Source: a bacterium (GTDB lineage Bacteria > Desulfobacterota > Binatia > DP-6). From it: DNA of 64,000 nucleotides. Within the stretch, counting starts at the first letter, position 1. The number at the start of each line of letters is the position of its first letter. Position numbers and translations under genes: made by a program. The DNA is taken from assembly GCA_026129405.1 (NCBI GenBank), contig JAHCID010000001.1:1798957-1862956 (forward strand), given 5' to 3'. The notes under the pieces were generated by a model. The model did no database searches and was not told the DNA's origin. It saw nothing but the letters and a program-made list of their open reading frames with translations. Shown piece after piece: positions 8,595-18,100 of this stretch.

Positions 8595-9116
8595 CTAGCG
8601 CCGCGGCCGCTCGGCATACGAGCGCCCGCCGCGCGCCCATTGCGGCGCCGCGGGCCAGTGCCAGCGCGTCGCCTTCTGCGCGAAACCCGGATCGAGCTCC
8701 TTGCAGGCGGCTTCCCAGCCCGCCATCGCGGTCTCGCGGCCCTTCCAGGCCCAGAAGTCCTCCTCGCGCTTCCACGTGCCGTTGCCGGCGTACTCGAGGA
8801 TCGAGATGCCGGGGAAGTCGAAGGTGTCGGTGCCGTTCGGGTGGTCGCGGCGGTTCTGCATGTAGAACGTGACCCGGCCGCGCGCCGGATCGACGACGTG
8901 CCACTCGTAGTAGGTGTAGATCTCCGGGTAGCGCGCCATCACCGGCTTGATCCACGCACGCACCGTCTCCCGGCCCTCCATGGTGCCGTAGTAGTGCTCG
9001 AAGTAGGTGCAGTCCTCGGTGAAGAGGTCGGCCCAGGCGTCCCAGTCCTCGCCCACGGCGCCCGTGCGCCAGTAGTGCTCGAAGGCTTCGTCCAGCTCGT
9101 CCGCGGAGTAGGGCAT
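8595..9116 (-). CDS. SnoaL-like/NTF2-fold domain protein
   Basis: A 173-residue protein from the ATG at 9116, preceded by a GGAG site. The sequence (DELDEAFEHYW, then WADLFTEDCTYFEHYYGTM, GRETVRAWI, and a C-terminal EEDFWAWKGRE) has the alpha+beta cone pattern of SnoaL-like polyketide cyclase and ketosteroid-isomerase-type proteins. Such proteins act as small-molecule isomerases, hydrolases or binding proteins. It sits 11 bp downstream of an acyl-CoA dehydrogenase, so a role in breakdown of a cyclic or branched carbon compound is likely. The substrate cannot be read from the sequence. Confidence 0.8.
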   Translation of the reverse strand: MPYSADELDEAFEHYWRTGAVGEDWDAWADLFTEDCTYFEHYYGTMEGRETVRAWIKPVMARYPEIYTYYEWHVVDPARGRVTFYMQNRRDHPNGTDTFDFPGISILEYAGNGTWKREEDFWAWKGRETAMAGWEAACKELDPGFAQKATRWHWPAAPQWARGGRSYAERPRR

Positions 9117-9127
9117 CGGGTTCTCCT

Positions 9128-10318
9128 TCAGCGAAGGCCGAAGTCCCAGCGGCCGCCCTCGCGGTAGGGGCGCAGCAGCAGGCGCGCCACCGTCGTGCGA
9201 TGGACCTCGTCGGGACCGTCGTAGATGCGCGCGAAGCGCGCGTGGCGGTACATGCGCTCGAGCGGCGTGTCGGGCGTCAGGCCCTTGGCGCCGAACACCT
9301 GGATGGCGCGATCGATGGCGTCGTGGAGCATCTTCGCGCCGACGACCTTGATGACGCCGATCTCGACCCGCGCCGGATCGCCGGCGTCGATCTTGTGGGC
9401 GGCGTCGAGGGTGAGCAGGCGACACGCCTGGATCTCGGCGGCGGTGTCGAAGATCATGTTCTGGATCGACTGCTTCTCGGCGAGCGGGCCGCCGAAGGCG
9501 ACGCGCGCGTTGGCGCGCTCGCACATGAGGTCGAAGGCGCGCTGCGCCTGCCCGAGCCAGCGCATGGCGTGGAAGATGCGGCCCGGGCCGAGGCGCTGCT
9601 GGGCGATGAGGAAGCCCTGGCCGCGCTCGCCGAGCAGGTTCGTGCGCGGTACGCGCACGTCCTCGTAGGCGACCTCGCAGTGGCCGCCGAGGAGTCCCAG
9701 GACCGGCGTCTCGCGCACGATGCGGTAGCCGGGCGTGCCGGTGGGCACGACGATCATGCTGAAGGCGCGGTGCACGGGCGCGTCGGGCTCCGTGCGCACC
9801 ATCACCGTGGTGTAGGCCGCGCGGTTGGCGCCGGTCGTGAACCACTTCCGGCCGCTGATCACCCAGTGGTCGCCGTCGAGGACGGCGCGGGTCTGGAGCT
9901 GGGTGGGATCGGAGCTGGCGACCTCGGGCTCGGTCATCGCGAAGCTCGGGAACACCTCGCCGGCGACGAGCGGGCGGAGGTAGCGGTCGCGCCACGCAGG
10001 GCTCGCGTACTGGCGCAGCATGAGCGAGTCCTGGAGCGAGTGGGTGCCGAGCGCGATCATGGCGTGCTCGGCGCGTCCGACGATCTCGTTCACGTAGACG
10101 TAGTCGAGGAAGGGGAGGCCGCCGCCGCCGAGATCCTGCGGGTGACCGAGGGCCCACAATCCCTCGGCCTTCGCGGCGTCCATGAGGGCCGCCATCTCGC
10201 GGTGCGCGGCCTCGTCGCCGCGGTCGAGCACCGGCTCGGCCGGGTAGACCCGGTCTTCGACGAAGCGCCGCACGCGATCGCGGATCGGCCGGACGTGCGC
10301 CGGTACCTCGAAGCTCAT
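9128..10318 (-). CDS. Acyl-CoA dehydrogenase, ACAD10/11-like
   Basis: A 396-residue protein beginning MSFEVPAHVRPI at 10318; the upstream in-frame extension is Arg/Pro-rich and looks untranslated. FAD-binding acyl-CoA dehydrogenase blocks are present: FAMTEPEVASSDPTQL, the GRKWFTTGA strand, an RxxFGxPL-type motif (RVAFGGPLAEKQSIQNMI), GAKGLTPDTPL and the C-terminal RIYDGPDEVHR. The DGPDEVH ending is that of the ACAD10/11-type clade, which favours long or modified acyl chains, rather than short-chain enzymes. It is first in the operon with the SnoaL-like and cyclase genes. Reaction: alpha,beta-dehydrogenation of an acyl-CoA with electrons passing to ETF. Confidence 0.9.
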   Translation of the reverse strand: MSFEVPAHVRPIRDRVRRFVEDRVYPAEPVLDRGDEAAHREMAALMDAAKAEGLWALGHPQDLGGGGLPFLDYVYVNEIVGRAEHAMIALGTHSLQDSLMLRQYASPAWRDRYLRPLVAGEVFPSFAMTEPEVASSDPTQLQTRAVLDGDHWVISGRKWFTTGANRAAYTTVMVRTEPDAPVHRAFSMIVVPTGTPGYRIVRETPVLGLLGGHCEVAYEDVRVPRTNLLGERGQGFLIAQQRLGPGRIFHAMRWLGQAQRAFDLMCERANARVAFGGPLAEKQSIQNMIFDTAAEIQACRLLTLDAAHKIDAGDPARVEIGVIKVVGAKMLHDAIDRAIQVFGAKGLTPDTPLERMYRHARFARIYDGPDEVHRTTVARLLLRPYREGGRWDFGLR

Positions 10319-10499
10319 GGCGGGGTCGTAGGCCGGGCTGGTGCCGTGGTCAACGACGCGGCGTCCCGCGCCGAGCGGGCGGCGCGTCCGCGGTGGCGGT
10401 CGCGGTGTCCACGCACGTGGACGCCGTGTCGCCGACGACGGACGCGAAGCTACGTCGGCGGGCGGCGCGTGCTGGTGCGCCGCTTGCTTCCTCCACGAC

Positions 10500-10712
10500 A
10501 TGGCCGCTCATCTCCGCCTCGTGACTCCGCTCCCGCCGGCGCCGCCGCCCGCTCCGACGCCCGCGAATCCCTGCGAGGCGGAGGCCCGTGCGCTCGTCGC
10601 CGCGTGGATCGACGCCCCGTTGACGTCCGACCGCGAGCCGCTCGACGATCTCGTGCTGCGCATCGCCGAGCGCCTCGCTGCCGTTCCGAGAGGCAGCGAA
10701 TCGCTCGGCTGA
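10500..10712 (+). CDS. Small hypothetical protein
   Basis: A 70-residue frame starting MAAHLRLVTPLPPA with a Pro-rich N-terminus, then an acidic helical stretch (CEAEARALVAAWIDA and EPLDDLVLRIAERLAAV). No homology recognised and no clear ribosome site upstream. Codon use is more balanced than in random frames here and it fills the gap between the acyl-CoA dehydrogenase and pbpC. It may be real but could be chance. Confidence 0.35.
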   Translation: MAAHLRLVTPLPPAPPPAPTPANPCEAEARALVAAWIDAPLTSDREPLDDLVLRIAERLAAVPRGSESLG

Positions 10713-10717
10713 CGGGC

Positions 10718-12829
10718 TCAGCGGCCGCGGACCTCGAACGCCACCTCGTCCAACGTGCGGGACGCGGCGTCGACCAGCGCCAGGACGTGCCGCCCCGGGC
10801 GGGGCTCCCAGAGCCGCGGCGCGTGCGCCGGCCCGAGGTCCTGCCCGTCGAGCCGCCAGCGCAGCGGCCGGTCCCCGGTGTCGGCCTCGAGCAGCAGCCG
10901 CTGATGGCCGGCCGGGACGTCCGGATCGAGCGCGATCCGCGTCCCCGCGGTGGGCGTGCGGATGCGCGGCGGGGCTCCGGCCAGCGCCCGTGCGCCCGCC
11001 ATCCGCGTCTCGGTGCCGGCGAGGAACCACTCCGGGCGCGCCGGCTCGAGGTCGCGCGGGAAGGTGACGGCGACCGACACCACGCCCGCCGGTGGCTCCG
11101 GCGGCCGGCTCGGCGCGTCGCGCTGGATCGCGGCCATCAGCTCCGCCCAGATCGGCGCGGCCCCGGTGACGCCGCTGACGTCGTGCATCGGCGCGCCGGA
11201 GAAGTTCCCCACCCAGACGCCGACGGTGACGCGAGCGGAGAAGCCGACGCACCAGTTGTCGCGCATGTCCTTGCTGGTGCCGGTCTTGACGGCGCTCCAG
11301 CCGGGCGTCGCGAGCACGCTCTCCAGCCCGAAGGTCGGGCTGCGTCCCTCGCGGTCGGCGAGGACCTGGGCGACGAGGAAGGTGGCGTCGGCGGCGAGGA
11401 CGCGCGTCGGCGCCGGCGCCTCGTCGCCGGTGAGGCGCAGCGGGCTCGCGAGCCCGCCGGTCGCGAGCCCGCGATAGGCGCCCACCAGCTCCCACAGGGA
11501 GACGTCCGCCGAGCCGAGCGCGAGCGAGGGGCCGTAGTGCGTCGCCGGGCGCGTCAGCCCCGCGAAGCCGAGCGCACGCAGACGCGCCAGGAAGGGCTCG
11601 CCGCCGAGCAGCTCGAGGACGCGCACGGCCGGCGTGTTGAGCGATGCGCCGAGCGCCGTGCGCACCGAGACGAGACCGCGATGGCGCTCGTCGTAGTTGC
11701 GCGGGCGGTAGAGCCCCTGCGCGGTGGCGATCTCGAGCGGGGCGTCCTCGAGCAGGGTGGCCGGCGTCAGCAGGCGCTGCTCGAGCGCGAGCCCGTAGAG
11801 GAACGGCTTCAGCGCCGAGCCCGCCTGACGGCGCGCGACCACGCCGTCGACGTGCGGGGCGCGCGACAGCGCACCGCTCGAGCCGACGTAGGCGAGCACG
11901 TCGCCGCTGCGGTTGTCGACCACCAGCACGGCGCCGTCCTCGACGCCGCGCGCTCGCACCGCGAGGAGGTTGCGGCGCAGCGCCGTCACGGCCGCGCGCT
12001 GGAGCGGAGCCGACAGCGTGCTGTGCACGTCGGCCCGGACCGCCCCGCTGGGCAGCAGGCGACGGGCCACGTGCGGCGCCCACGCCGGCGCCGGCCGGCC
12101 GCCCACCGGCGCGGTCAGCGCCGTGGCCACCGCGCGCGCGACGGCGCCGGCGGCGACGGGCGGCGCCATCGCCGCGCCCAGCGCCGCGCCCCGCTGCGTC
12201 AGCCGCTCGCGCGCGGCGGCCGGGGCGCGCAGCAGCGCGGCCAGGGTCACGCTCTCCGCCGCGTCGAGCCCGTGCGGCGCCTTGCCGAAGAGCACGCCCG
12301 CCGCCGCGCCCACGCCGACCAGCTCGCCGCGGAAGGTGACGAGGTTGAGATACGTCTCCAGGATCTCGTCCTTGCTCCAGGCCCGCTCGAGCGCCCGCGC
12401 GACGCGGATCTGGCGCCACTTCGCACGCGGCCCGCGCGGGCCACGGTGGACGCGCAGCGCCGGGTCGACGAGGGCCGCCACCTGCATGGTGACGGTGCTG
12501 GCGCCACGCCGGCGCAGGAGCCCGCGCACCAACGCCGGCCAGTCGACGCCCCGATGCGTCCGGAAGTGCCGGTCCTCGGCGGTGAGCACCGCCGCCCGGA
12601 GGGCGGGCGAGACGTCGCCGAGCGGCACCCAGTCGAGCCGCCGCCGCGACGGATCGGTGCGCCGCTCGTGCAGCACGACGCCGTCGCGATCGAGCAGGCG
12701 CACGTCCGACGGCCGGTGCTCGGCGTGCACGGTCGCGAACGCCGGCACCGCGGGACGCGTGAGGTAGAGGGCCGCGAGGCCGGCGCCGATCCCGCTCGCG
12801 ATCACGCCCGCGGCGATCACCCATCGCAT
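10718..12829 (-). CDS. pbpC: Penicillin-binding protein 1C (glycosyltransferase/transpeptidase)
   Basis: A 703-residue class A PBP starting MRWVIAAGVIASG at 12829 with one N-terminal membrane anchor. The GT51 domain carries the catalytic Glu85 in TAEDRHFRTHRGVDW and the STVTMQ motif. The transpeptidase domain has SALK (Ser338, RRQAGSALKPF), SLN (ASLNTPAVRV) and KTGTS (from Lys515, VKTGTSKDMRDNW). The last 90 residues resemble the PBP1C C-terminal domain (IRTPTAGTRIALDPD). PbpC is commonly encoded next to bacterial alpha-2-macroglobulin, and such a gene lies 2.3 kb upstream. It is 49 bp downstream of the CCPF protein, so it may share that gene's MerR-type promoter. Confidence 0.9.
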   Translation of the reverse strand: MRWVIAAGVIASGIGAGLAALYLTRPAVPAFATVHAEHRPSDVRLLDRDGVVLHERRTDPSRRRLDWVPLGDVSPALRAAVLTAEDRHFRTHRGVDWPALVRGLLRRRGASTVTMQVAALVDPALRVHRGPRGPRAKWRQIRVARALERAWSKDEILETYLNLVTFRGELVGVGAAAGVLFGKAPHGLDAAESVTLAALLRAPAAARERLTQRGAALGAAMAPPVAAGAVARAVATALTAPVGGRPAPAWAPHVARRLLPSGAVRADVHSTLSAPLQRAAVTALRRNLLAVRARGVEDGAVLVVDNRSGDVLAYVGSSGALSRAPHVDGVVARRQAGSALKPFLYGLALEQRLLTPATLLEDAPLEIATAQGLYRPRNYDERHRGLVSVRTALGASLNTPAVRVLELLGGEPFLARLRALGFAGLTRPATHYGPSLALGSADVSLWELVGAYRGLATGGLASPLRLTGDEAPAPTRVLAADATFLVAQVLADREGRSPTFGLESVLATPGWSAVKTGTSKDMRDNWCVGFSARVTVGVWVGNFSGAPMHDVSGVTGAAPIWAELMAAIQRDAPSRPPEPPAGVVSVAVTFPRDLEPARPEWFLAGTETRMAGARALAGAPPRIRTPTAGTRIALDPDVPAGHQRLLLEADTGDRPLRWRLDGQDLGPAHAPRLWEPRPGRHVLALVDAASRTLDEVAFEVRGR

Positions 12830-12878
12830 CGCGTGCGAGCATGCGGGATCCGCTCTGGGGTGGCCAGGCCTCTCGCGC

Positions 12879-13223
12879 CTAGCCGGCCTCGCCGAGCGTC
12901 GGCAGGGCGACGAAGTCGTCCAGCACCGCCGTCGCCGCCGCGGGCGCGCGCACCGACACGACGAGGTCGCCGCCGTCCGGCTGGGCGACGGCGAAGTCGA
13001 GGAACGGACAGCACTGCCGCTCGAGAGTGACGGCCGCGGTGACCGCGCCCGCCGCCTCGCGCACGAAGTGGAGGTGGACGACGCCGTCCGCCCGCTCGAT
13101 CCGGCGCAGGGCGCGGGCCGCCAGCGCGGCGAGATCTGCCCGGCGCGCGGCGAGCGCGGCGGGGTCGAGGAGGCAGGCGATGGGCGGTGGACTCGCGTCG
13201 GAGGGTGGACGATCGTCGTGCAT
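12879..13223 (-). CDS. Small CCPF-motif protein, divergent from a MerR regulator
   Basis: A 114-residue soluble protein. After an Ala-rich helical region it has a compact alpha/beta part, VVHLHFVREAAGAVTAAVTL, then ERQCCPFLDFAV (Cys71-Cys72) and DLVVSVRAP. Small proteins with this E-x2-CCPFL-x-F pattern recur beside MerR-type regulators in other bacteria, so a metal- or thiol-binding role is plausible but unproven. The likely promoter overlaps a SoxR-box-like dyad just upstream, and pbpC follows after 49 bp. His51 and Cys17 are further possible ligands. I know of no experimentally defined function for this family. Confidence 0.7.
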   Translation of the reverse strand: MHDDRPPSDASPPPIACLLDPAALAARRADLAALAARALRRIERADGVVHLHFVREAAGAVTAAVTLERQCCPFLDFAVAQPDGGDLVVSVRAPAAATAVLDDFVALPTLGEAG

Positions 13224-13230
13224 GGCCGGC

Positions 13231-13261
13231 AGCGTGCCACTTCGAGCGCGCTCGAGGTCAA
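13231..13261 (-). promoter_or_regulatory. MerR/SoxR-type promoter-operator
   Basis: On the minus strand, TTGACC (13261-13256) is followed by a dyad in the spacer and a CACGCT hexamer at 13236-13231, giving a 19-bp spacer as MerR-family promoters require. The plus-strand operator CTTCGAGCGCGCTCGAGG (13240-13257) has a perfect 14-bp core palindrome. It resembles the enterobacterial SoxR box CCTCAAGTTAACTTGAGG with G/C changes. It lies between the CCPF gene and the divergent regulator. The predicted transcription start falls at or next to the CCPF ATG, so that mRNA may be leaderless. Confidence 0.5.
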
Positions 13262-13274
13262 GCGGGAGGACGCG

Positions 13275-13709
13275 ATGGCGGAGATGACGATCGGCGAGGT
13301 CGCCCGGCGCAGCGGGCTGCGGCCGTCGGCGCTGCGCTGGTACGAGCAGATCGGGTTGCTGGCGGCGCCGGCGCGCTGCGGCGGCCGGCGGCGCTACGCT
13401 GCGTCGGTGCTGGGCGAGCTGGCAGCGATCCGCGTCGCCTGCGGCGCGGGCTTCACCCTCGCCGAGATCCGGGCGCTGCGCGGCGGCCCGTACGCGTCGC
13501 CGTCTACCGCCTGGCGGGCGCTCGCGCCGGCGAAGCTGGCCGAGCTCCGGGCGCGCATCGCCGCCGCGCAGGCGATGGCGCGCCTCGTGCGTCGCGGGCT
13601 GCGCTGCCGCTGCCGCACGCTCGCGACCTGTACGCTGCTGCGTGCGCGCCCGCAGCTCAGCGCGGCTCCAGGACGAGCGGCCCGAGCACGGCCAGGGTCG
13701 CGACGATGA
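13275..13709 (+). CDS. MerR-family transcriptional regulator, SoxR-like Cys motif
   Basis: A 144-residue protein; ATG at 13275 after GGGAGGA. The N-terminal winged helix is typical (MTIGEVARRSGLRPSALRWY, then EQIGLL and GGRRRY), followed by the wing/helix FTLAEIRALRG and a long dimerisation helix (LAPAKLAELRARIAAAQAM). The end carries CRCRTLATC: Cys111, Cys113 and Cys119 match the spacing of the last three of SoxR's four cluster cysteines. The first is replaced by Gly108. It may bind a metal, a cluster with another ligand, or use thiols directly. It probably controls the divergent CCPF-pbpC genes. The last 18 codons overlap the 3' end of the convergent transporter gene. Confidence 0.85.
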   Translation: MAEMTIGEVARRSGLRPSALRWYEQIGLLAAPARCGGRRRYAASVLGELAAIRVACGAGFTLAEIRALRGGPYASPSTAWRALAPAKLAELRARIAAAQAMARLVRRGLRCRCRTLATCTLLRARPQLSAAPGRAARARPGSRR

Positions 13710-15177
13710 GCACCACGCCCACGACGTCCATCACGATCCCGCGGCGCATCATGTCGCGCAGCGGGATACGGCCGGACGCGTAGACGATGGCGTTGCACGG
13801 CGTCGACACGGGCAGCATGAAGCCGAGCGACGACCCCAGCGACGCGCCCAATACGGGCAGCACGGGATCCGTCCCCGCCGCCTCGGCCAGCGCGATGGCG
13901 ATCGGCACGATCATGTTCGCCGCCGCGGTGTTGCTCGTCGTCTCCGACAGCACGGTGGCCATCGCCGTGGAGAACGCGAGCAGCCCGAGCTCGCCGTGCA
14001 CGCCGAGGAGCCCGACGAGGGCGCGTCCCATCGCCTCGGCGAGGCCGGTCTGGAACGCCATCGTGCCGAGCGCCAGCCCGCCGCCGTAGAGGAACACGAT
14101 CCACCAATCGATGCGGACGGCCTCCTCCCACGGCAGCGTGAACTCGAGCCGGCGCACGTCGACGGGGAGGACGAAGAGCAGCGAAGCGCCGATCAGCGCC
14201 GCCACCGGCTCGGGCACGTAGGTCGTGAACGCCTTGTAGAGCGGGTCCTGCGTGCCCCAGGCGAGGGCCATGAAGCCGGGCGCGACCCAGAGGAGCACGG
14301 TCACGGCGAAGGCGATCAGCGCGTTCACCTGCCCGAGCGTCCACGGCCCGAGCGCCCGCCGCTCCGCGGCGATGGCGTGCGCGAGCGCCTCGACGCGGCC
14401 GCCCGCCGGCGCCGTGCGACCGAGGAGCAGCACGCAGGCGACGGCCAGCACCGCGCTCACCGGCACGCCGAGCGCCATCCAGGAGAAGAACGGCAGGTCG
14501 TAGGCGATCTCGTTGCGCAGGAAGCCGAGCCCGATCATGTTCGGCGGCGTGCCGACCGGCGTGGCCAGGCCGCCGATCGCGACCGCGAACGACGCGCCGA
14601 GCAGCAGCGCGCTGGCGTAGCGCGGGCCGGTCGCGCCGCGCGACTCCAGCACGGTGAGCAGCGACAGCCCGATCGGGTAGAGCATCGCCACCGTCGCCGT
14701 GTTGCTGATCCACATCGAGATCAGGACGCCGGTGGCCACGTAGGCCGCGAGCACGCGGCGCGGGCGGGCCTCGACGAAGGGCAGGGCGAGGATGCCGTAG
14801 GCGAAGCGCCGATCGAGCCCGTGGAAGAAGATGGCGCGCGCGGTGATGAACGTGCCGACGAAGACGAAGACGAGCGGGTCGGCGAACGCCGCGAAGGCCT
14901 CCTTCGCCGGCGCCACGCCGAGCGCCACCGCCGCGGCGACGCCGAGGAGCGCCGTCACCACCATCGGGATGGCCTCGGTGACCCACAGCACGACGACCGT
15001 ACCGAGGATCGCGGCGAGGCGATGCGCCGGCGCAGATAGCTCGAGCGGCGCGAGCCACAGCCCCGCGAAGACGAGCGGCGCGAGCGCGAGCCCGATCGCG
15101 CGCCGCAGGCGGTCGTCGCCGCCGCCGGCGTCGAGCGCGTCGACGGAGAGCGCCGCGTCGCTCAGCGGACCACCCAT
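13657..15177 (-). CDS. SLC13/DASS-family sodium:anion symporter
   Basis: A 506-residue polytopic membrane protein beginning MGGPLSDAALSVDALD at 15177. About 11-12 hydrophobic segments surround the two duplicated SNT signatures that bind Na+ and substrate: SMWISNTATVAMLYPIG and ETTSNTAAANMIVPIA. Each half also has a hairpin motif, TPVGTPPNMIGLGF and LPVSTPCNAIVYASG. DASS transporters import dicarboxylates, citrate or sulfate with Na+. Which anion cannot be told; the TPPN/TPCN motifs fit C4-dicarboxylate types. The start overlaps the 3' end of the alpha-2-macroglobulin gene by 16 bp, so translation is probably coupled, an unexpected partner. Confidence 0.88.
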   Translation of the reverse strand: MGGPLSDAALSVDALDAGGGDDRLRRAIGLALAPLVFAGLWLAPLELSAPAHRLAAILGTVVVLWVTEAIPMVVTALLGVAAAVALGVAPAKEAFAAFADPLVFVFVGTFITARAIFFHGLDRRFAYGILALPFVEARPRRVLAAYVATGVLISMWISNTATVAMLYPIGLSLLTVLESRGATGPRYASALLLGASFAVAIGGLATPVGTPPNMIGLGFLRNEIAYDLPFFSWMALGVPVSAVLAVACVLLLGRTAPAGGRVEALAHAIAAERRALGPWTLGQVNALIAFAVTVLLWVAPGFMALAWGTQDPLYKAFTTYVPEPVAALIGASLLFVLPVDVRRLEFTLPWEEAVRIDWWIVFLYGGGLALGTMAFQTGLAEAMGRALVGLLGVHGELGLLAFSTAMATVLSETTSNTAAANMIVPIAIALAEAAGTDPVLPVLGASLGSSLGFMLPVSTPCNAIVYASGRIPLRDMMRRGIVMDVVGVVLIVATLAVLGPLVLEPR

Positions 15178-18100
15178 GGCGGGTTCGGGATCTCGCCGAA
15201 CAGCTCCGGCGCGTACATCGCCTCGGCACGCGTCGGCGGCAGCTGGAACGTGCCCGGCTGGCCGAGCCGCACGACGTACTCGACCACCGTCCTGCCCTTC
15301 GGCAGCCACGCCCAGTACCCGCGCCAGCCGGCGAACCCTCGCTCGACGAACGTCGGCTCCTCCGCGTTCACGTCGGCGCCCTGGGCGGCGAGCATCGCCG
15401 AGTCGCCGCCGAGCCCGGTGCCGACGTGCGACGCGCCCGCCGGGATGGGATCGTCGACCACGACCCAGCCCATGTCGCCCTGGGCGTCGAGCTCGAGCCG
15501 TACGCGGGCGACGTCGCCGGTGTGCCAGGTGCCGGCCTCGGCGACCTCGACGGCGCTCACCGACTTGGTGATGCGATAGCCGCTCGCGAGCGGCTCGCGC
15601 AGCGGGATGGCGGCCTTCGACTGCACCGTCACCCACGGCGCGCCCGTCCCGTGCTGTGCGACCGAGAGCGTGCTCGGCGCGTCCGGCCAGGGGAAGGCGA
15701 GCGTCCCGCCCGCCGGGCTCGCGGTCCACGCCAGCTCCTCCGACGCGGTGCCGAGCGTCGCGGCGGTGGTGCCGCCGACCGGCGTGCGCTCGTAGGCGGC
15801 CGCGAACCGCCGCACCGCCACGCTGCCCCAGGCGTTCGCCGTCGTCGTCGCCCAGGCGCCGCGCTGCTGCATGGCGAGCAGCCCGCGCACGACGCGCGGC
15901 GTGTCCTCGCGCCAGAGGTCGCCCTCGACGAGGAGCAGCAGCAGGCGGCCGCCGTTCGCCTCGGGCCCGGTCATGAGCCACCAGAGCGCGTCGTCGCCGC
16001 CGGTCGAGAAGCGCAGCGTGGTACCGGAGAGGTCGAGGCGCGCGCGTACGGCGTTCTCGACGGCGGCGAGACGCTTGGCACGGTCGGGGACGCCGTCGAC
16101 GCGGCGGAGGATGCTCCACCAGTCGAGCGCCGCCGAGGTCGGCCACAGCTCGGGCTCGACGACGATGCCGTCGAGCTGCTCCGGCTCCGCCTTGCCGTAG
16201 CGCGCCAGCGCTTCGACGGCCGCGAGCTTGCGCAGCACCAGGTCGGCCATGCGCGACGGCCGTTGGAGGGTGCCGCGCACGAAGCCGCGCAGGCCCTCGA
16301 GCGCGGCGTCGCGCACGCCGTCGGGCAGCGGGCGGCCGGCGGCGTCGGCGATCGCCAGCACGTACGCCGTCAGGACCTCGCTGCCCTGATCCATGTTCGG
16401 GAAGTACTTGAGCAGGCCGTCGCCGTCCTGGTGCGCCGGCATCGTCGCCGTCACCTGCGCCCAGACCTGGTCGTCGCCCAGGCCGATGGCGCGCGATACG
16501 CGTTGCTCGAGGCAGCCGTAGGGGTAGGCGCGCAGCCACGCCTCGGCGCCGTCCAGCCCGGCGACGAGCGAGGGCGCGAGCACGACGTCGATGCCGCCGC
16601 GTCCCGGGATCGCGTCGGCGGGGCGGGCGAGGGGCAGCGGCGGCGCGCCCGGGGTCCACTGGAAGAGCGTCGCCTGGAGCACGCGCACCGGCACGGCCGG
16701 GCGGACGTCCTGGCCGACCTTCACGCGGTCGGAGGCCCCGTCCCCCTCGCGCACGCCGACCGTCCACTCCAGGCGCGCGACGTCGGACGGCACGGTGAAG
16801 TCCCACGCCACGAGCTTCGCCTCGCCCGCGGCGAGCGGCACCGTCTGCTCCGGCAGCGTCGCGCCGAGTCCCTCGACCGTGGCCGCCACCACGGCGGTGA
16901 TCGGGCGCTCGGTGGTGTTGCGCACGGTGAACTCGGCCCGGGTCGCGTCGCCCTCGCGCACGAGCGGCGCGAGGCCGGGCACCACCATCAGGTCCTGCGT
17001 CGTGCGGATCGTCGTGACGCCGGTGCCGAAGCGGCCGAGGCCCGCGGTCGCCACGGCGACGATGCGGAAGGCCGTGAGCGAGTCGTTGATCGGCACCTCG
17101 ACCGTCGCCCGGCCGTCGGCGTCGAGCGGCACGCGCGCCGCCCAGAGGAGCAGGGTGTCGAACAGCTCGCGCGTCGACTGGCGCCCGCCGCCGCCACCGC
17201 CGGCGACGGCCTTCTTGCCGTAGTGGCGCTTGCCGATCACCTGCATCTGCGCCGTCGCGGTGCGCACGGCGTAGCCGCGCCGGGCCATCATCGCGTCGAG
17301 CACCTTCCAGGTGGGATTCGGCGCCAGCGCGAGCAGGCCCTCGTCGACGGCGGCGATCGCGACCTCGGCGTCGGGGCCCGGCGCGGTGCCGTCGGCATTG
17401 CGCACCGCCACCGCGACCTTCGCCGTGTCGCGCACGCGGTAGACGGGACGGTCGCTGGCGACGGCGACGTCGAGCGTGTGCGTCTTCCAGCCGACGTCGA
17501 TGCCGGTGATGCCGAGCTTGAAGGCCGGCCGGCCGAGGTCGACCATCGCCGTCGGCTGCACGTCGCCGACGCGGCCGCGCACGACCAGCACCGACACGAA
17601 CACGTTCGGCGCGTGCGCCCCCGTGATCGGCACCTCGACGACGGGCTTCTCGGCCGTGATCGGCACGACCCACGTGTCGCCGACGCCCTCGCGCTCGACG
17701 GTGACCAGCGCCGTCGCCTTCTGGAACGGCATGCGCACCTGGAAGCGCGCGGTCTCGCCCGGCTCCCACTTGCGCCGCTCGGGCACGACGTCGATGCGGT
17801 CGGCGTCGCCGGGCTCGAACCAGTGCGGGCGCTCGGCGGAGACGTAGACGTAGGTGTACGTCGACACCGTGTGCCCGTCCGGATCGGTGACGCTGGCCTC
17901 GACGATGGCGGTGCCCTTCACGTCGGGCCGGCCGCTGCACTCGGCGCGGCCCTGCGCGTCGGTGGGCGCTTCGCAGAGCGGCCCGACGTGCCTCACCTCG
18001 CTCACGTTCTCGTAGGCGTAGAAGCCGCCCACGACGCGCTTGCGGGTCGTGAACGTGGTGCGGTCGAAGACCGTGAAGACGACCTTTGCCCCGGCGACCG

